Assembly (NCBI GenBank): GCA_026193355.1
Contig: JAPHTL010000337.1
Span: 1 to 37,416, forward strand
DNA from: Rhodospirillales bacterium
GTDB taxonomy: Bacteria > Pseudomonadota > Alphaproteobacteria > Rhodospirillales > JAPHTL01
Length of the DNA stretch: 37,416 nucleotides
Direction: 5' to 3'
Numbering within the stretch: position 1 is the stretch's first letter; each line of letters starts with the position of its first letter. Made by a program: the position numbers and the translations under genes. Under the pieces are notes generated by a model. It was not told the origin of the DNA. It was given only the letters and a program-made list of their open reading frames with translations, and made no database searches. Below, piece by piece: positions 34,544 through 37,416 of this stretch.

Positions 34544-36232
34544 GTGACAGAAGAAACAACGGCTGGCGAAGACAAACCCAACAATTTCATCCGCGACATC
34601 ATCCGCGAAGAAGTCGGGGAAAGCCGCCACGAAACCATTGTCACGCGGTTCCCCCCCGAACCGAACGGCTACCTTCATATCGGTCACGCGAAATCCATCT
34701 GCCTGAATTTCGGGATTGCAAACGAATTCAACGGGCGATGCCACCTTCGCTTCGACGACACCAACCCGGCGAAGGAAGAGATGGAGTTCGTTGAATCGAT
34801 TCAGCAGGACGTGCGCTGGCTTGGTTTCGACTGGGGCAAGAATATTTTCTACGCATCGGATTATTTCGAAAAGCTGTACGCATGGGCCGAACACCTTATC
34901 AGCGCGGGCAAGGCCTATGTTGATGACCTGTCGGCTGACGAGATGCGCGAATACAGGGGCACCCTGACCGAAGCCGGTCGCAACAGCCCCTACCGCGACA
35001 GAACCGTGGAGGAAAACCTTGCGCTGTTCCGTTCCATGCGTGCAGGTGATTTCCCGGACGGCGCAAAAGTTCTTCGCGCAAAGATCGATATGGCGTCGGG
35101 TAACATCAACATGCGCGATCCCGTCCTCTACCGGATCATGCATCGCCACCATCAGAAAACCGGCGACGCCTGGTGCATCTATCCGACCTATGACTTCGCG
35201 CATGGCCAGTCGGATGCCATCGAAGGCATCACACATTCACTTTGCACGCTGGAATTCGAAGATCACAGGCCACTGTACGACTGGCTTGTGAACAACCTTC
35301 CGACCCCATCGAAGCCAAGGCAGATCGAATTTGCGCGCCTCAACCTGACCTATACGGTTCTCTCGAAACGCAAGCTGATCGAGATGGTTGAAGGTGGTCA
35401 TGTCAACGGCTGGAACGATCCGCGTCTTCCTACGTTGAGCGGCATGCGCAGGCGCGGCATCCCGCCCGAGGCCATCCGCGATTTTGCAAGCCGGATCGGC
35501 GTTTCAAGGGCGGCGGCAACGGTTGATATGGCTGTTCTCGACCATTGTACGCGGGAGCATCTGAACAAGGTCGCGGAAAGGCGCATGGCCGTTCTCGATC
35601 CCCTCAAGGTGGTCATCACAAATTACCCCGAAGAGGCGGCGGACGATTTGCTCGAATGCGTCAACAATCCCGGGGATCCGGACGCTGGATCGCGGCTGGT
35701 TTCGTTTTCCCGTACGCTCTACATCGAGCGGGAAGACTTCATGGAAGACGCACCGAAGAAGTTTTTCCGTCTGGCGCCCGGCCGCGAAGTCCGGCTTCGC
35801 TACGCCTACTTCATTACCTGCAACGAAGTCGTCAAGGACGCGGCGGGAGAGGTCGTTGAATTGCGCTGCACCTACGATCCTGCGACCCGGGGCGGCGATG
35901 CGCCGGACGGACGAAAGGTCAAGGGAACGATCCACTGGGTTTCCGCGGAGCACGCCATCAAGGCGGAAGTGCGCCTGTATGACCACCTGTTCGCCGCGGA
36001 AGAACCCGGCGCAAGCGGCAATTATCTCGACGACATCAATCCAGGCTCACTCACCGTTCTCGACAACTGTTTTCTTGAGCCCTCGCTGGCCGATAGCGCC
36101 GAAGGACAGAGCATTCAGTTCGAGCGGCTTGGTTACTTCTGCGCCGATGCCGACGGAAGCGCGGAACGACCTGTCTTCAATCGAACCGTGGGGCTGCGCG
36201 ACAGTTGGGCGAAGGCACAGACCAAAACCTGA
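34544..36232 (+). CDS. glnS: Glutaminyl-tRNA synthetase
   Basis: GlnRS charges tRNA-Gln with glutamine in the cytoplasm. The 562-residue protein starts MTEETTAGEDKPNNFIRDII, as bacterial GlnRS does. It has the class I HIGH motif in FPPEPNGYLHIGHAKS (45-48) and the KMSKS equivalent VLSKRKL at about residue 272, followed by a complete anticodon-binding beta-barrel region. GTG 34544 is chosen because it gives the family N-terminus; an upstream ATG in frame at 34397 would add 49 residues unlike any GlnRS. Presence of GlnRS in an alphaproteobacterium is notable because many use the GatCAB route. It ends eight bases before the convergent pyc gene. Confidence 0.95.
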   Translation: MTEETTAGEDKPNNFIRDIIREEVGESRHETIVTRFPPEPNGYLHIGHAKSICLNFGIANEFNGRCHLRFDDTNPAKEEMEFVESIQQDVRWLGFDWGKNIFYASDYFEKLYAWAEHLISAGKAYVDDLSADEMREYRGTLTEAGRNSPYRDRTVEENLALFRSMRAGDFPDGAKVLRAKIDMASGNINMRDPVLYRIMHRHHQKTGDAWCIYPTYDFAHGQSDAIEGITHSLCTLEFEDHRPLYDWLVNNLPTPSKPRQIEFARLNLTYTVLSKRKLIEMVEGGHVNGWNDPRLPTLSGMRRRGIPPEAIRDFASRIGVSRAAATVDMAVLDHCTREHLNKVAERRMAVLDPLKVVITNYPEEAADDLLECVNNPGDPDAGSRLVSFSRTLYIEREDFMEDAPKKFFRLAPGREVRLRYAYFITCNEVVKDAAGEVVELRCTYDPATRGGDAPDGRKVKGTIHWVSAEHAIKAEVRLYDHLFAAEEPGASGNYLDDINPGSLTVLDNCFLEPSLADSAEGQSIQFERLGYFCADADGSAERPVFNRTVGLRDSWAKAQTKT

Positions 36233-36239
36233 TGGCGGA

Positions 36240-37416
36240 TCAGGCCTTGTCGGAGATGATGATCAGGAGGTCCTTGGCGTCCACCTGCGTTCCGGCGGGC
36301 AGAACGATCCGCGTGACGGTGCCGGCGCGGTCCGCATGAATCGCCGTTTCCATTTTCATCGCCTCGATGGTCAGCAGCAGGTCTCCGGGCTTCACGGCTT
36401 GCCCCTCTGAAACGGCGAGGGACGCGATCATGCCGGGCATCGGAGCCGGGACATGGTCCGGATTTCCGTCTTCCGCCTTGGATCGCTTTTCAACCTTGTC
36501 GGCGGTCTTGTGGTTGACGACCCTGACCGTTCGCGGCTGTCCATTCAACTCGTAGAAAACCTTGACGTATCCATCCTCGTCCGGCTCGCCGATAGCCTGA
36601 CAACGGATGATCAGGGTCTTGCCGGCCTCCAGATCGACCATGATCTCGTCACCCGGCGCCATGCCGTAAAAGAAGATCGGCGTCGGAAGCACACAGACCG
36701 GGCCGTGCTCTCTGCGGAAAGATGCGTAATCGGTGAAAACCCTGGGATACATCAGATAGGAATCAAACTCCCGCTCACTGATGTGTCGTTCCGCCTTTTT
36801 CTCCGCTTCCGCCCGAAGCTTTTCGAAATCGGCGTCAGGCAAGGTTGCGCCAGGCCGTCTGGTGAGCGCCGCCTCCCCCTTCAACACCTTCCGCTGCAAT
36901 GCTTCCGGGAAACCACCGGGCGGTTGACCGAGATCGCCGCGGAAAAAGGAAACAACAGAATCCGGAAATGATATTTCCTTGTCGGCATCCATTATATCGG
37001 CCGGTGTATGGCCGGCAGAAACCATCGAAAGCGCCATGTCGCCAACAACCTTCGACGAAGGCGTCACCTTCACAATGTCACCGAACATCTCATTCACGCG
37101 GGCATAGGCCTCGGCCACTTCATGCCAGCGCTCCTGAAGCCCCATCGACCGGGCCTGTTCCTTGAGGTTGGTGAACTGACCGCCCGGCATCTCGTGCAGA
37201 TAGACTTCGGATGCGCCGAAACGAAGATCGCTTTCGAACGCGGTGTACTGTTTTCGGACAAACTCCCAATAATCGGAAAATTTCCTGATCACATCGGGGC
37301 GCAGTCCCGTGTCACGATCGCTCCTGCGCAGGGCCTCGACCAGCGAGCCCAGGTTGGGCTGCGAGGTAAGACCGGAAAAACTGTCCATGGCGGCATCGAA
37401 AACATCGACACCGGAT
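36240..37416 (-). CDS. pyc: Pyruvate carboxylase, C-terminal part (partial)
   Basis: The frame enters from the right edge and ends at 36240, covering about 392 residues of the C-terminus. Pyruvate carboxylase forms oxaloacetate from pyruvate and bicarbonate with ATP and biotin. Visible parts are the end of the carboxyltransferase domain (DVFDAAMDSFSGLTSQPNLG), the conserved PGGQFTNL, the allosteric linker region, and the biotin carrier domain with EAMKMET; the biotinyl Lys codon is 36354-36356, 38 residues before the end. The upstream biotin carboxylase part lies outside the window. An internal ATG at 37388 is not the start. Confidence 0.96.
   Translation of the reverse strand, partial: SGVDVFDAAMDSFSGLTSQPNLGSLVEALRRSDRDTGLRPDVIRKFSDYWEFVRKQYTAFESDLRFGASEVYLHEMPGGQFTNLKEQARSMGLQERWHEVAEAYARVNEMFGDIVKVTPSSKVVGDMALSMVSAGHTPADIMDADKEISFPDSVVSFFRGDLGQPPGGFPEALQRKVLKGEAALTRRPGATLPDADFEKLRAEAEKKAERHISEREFDSYLMYPRVFTDYASFRREHGPVCVLPTPIFFYGMAPGDEIMVDLEAGKTLIIRCQAIGEPDEDGYVKVFYELNGQPRTVRVVNHKTADKVEKRSKAEDGNPDHVPAPMPGMIASLAVSEGQAVKPGDLLLTIEAMKMETAIHADRAGTVTRIVLPAGTQVDAKDLLIIISDKA

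Overview
The window is chromosomal DNA of an alphaproteobacterium, most likely a marine member of the Rhodospirillales. Genes are dense, base composition is roughly 58-60% GC (estimated by eye), and several starts are GTG or TTG. Gene content points to a chemolithoautotroph that oxidises reduced sulfur: a Sox thiosulfate-oxidation set, a flavocytochrome c sulfide dehydrogenase and a class I phosphoribulokinase of the Calvin cycle lie within 18 kb. The taxonomic placement is inference from protein motifs and synteny; no rRNA or other marker gene is present.

Layout. (1) 1-6919: the N-terminal part of a SAM hydroxide adenosyltransferase on the minus strand, then the glutamate synthase pair gltB-gltD with a strong terminator. 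(2) 6975-12013: a lipid-catabolism block. An MDR reductase diverges from an acyl-CoA dehydrogenase, an SDR and an APH-type kinase, and a second SDR converges on them. The dehydrogenase and kinase look like the two halves of animal ACAD10/ACAD11 as separate genes, which suggests 4-hydroxyacyl-CoA degradation through a phosphorylated intermediate. (3) 12058-23360: the sulfur region. A membrane spermidine-synthase-like protein precedes it. A periplasmic DsrE-family protein and a SoxW thioredoxin form one unit. soxX-soxY-soxZ-soxA-soxB-ccdA form an operon on the minus strand. Divergent from it across an AT-rich control region are soxS, then fccA-fccB and a second SoxW-like thioredoxin. soxCD and soxR are not in the window. 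(4) 23380-29361: mostly housekeeping genes on the minus strand: a DHH phosphoesterase; ubiX, a patatin and a DMT transporter; and a metallo-beta-lactamase-fold hydrolase, pterin carbinolamine dehydratase, ArsC-like protein and LpxR-like lipid A deacylase that appear co-transcribed. (5) 29827-33298: two tandem phosphoribulokinase-family genes, then speD-speE for spermidine. (6) 33362-37416: an unidentified 312-residue protein, glnS, and the biotin-carrying C-terminus of pyruvate carboxylase running off the edge.

How the parts fit. SoxXA would load thiosulfate onto the SoxYZ carrier and SoxB would hydrolyse off sulfate. FccAB would oxidise sulfide. CcdA, the SoxW proteins and SoxS would keep periplasmic thiols reduced. 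Electrons would support CO2 fixation, in which the first phosphoribulokinase regenerates ribulose-1,5-bisphosphate. The most unusual gene is the second phosphoribulokinase-family copy: its P-loop threonine/serine residues, the catalytic Asp42 and Arg168 are all replaced while the rest of the fold is well kept. It reads as a pseudoenzyme or regulatory partner encoded directly behind an intact enzyme. Other points of note are a decamer (AAAATGTGTT) shared by two sulfur-gene promoter regions, a possible Tat lipoprotein form of FccB, and potential G-quadruplex and hairpin elements near the phosphoribulokinase promoter.
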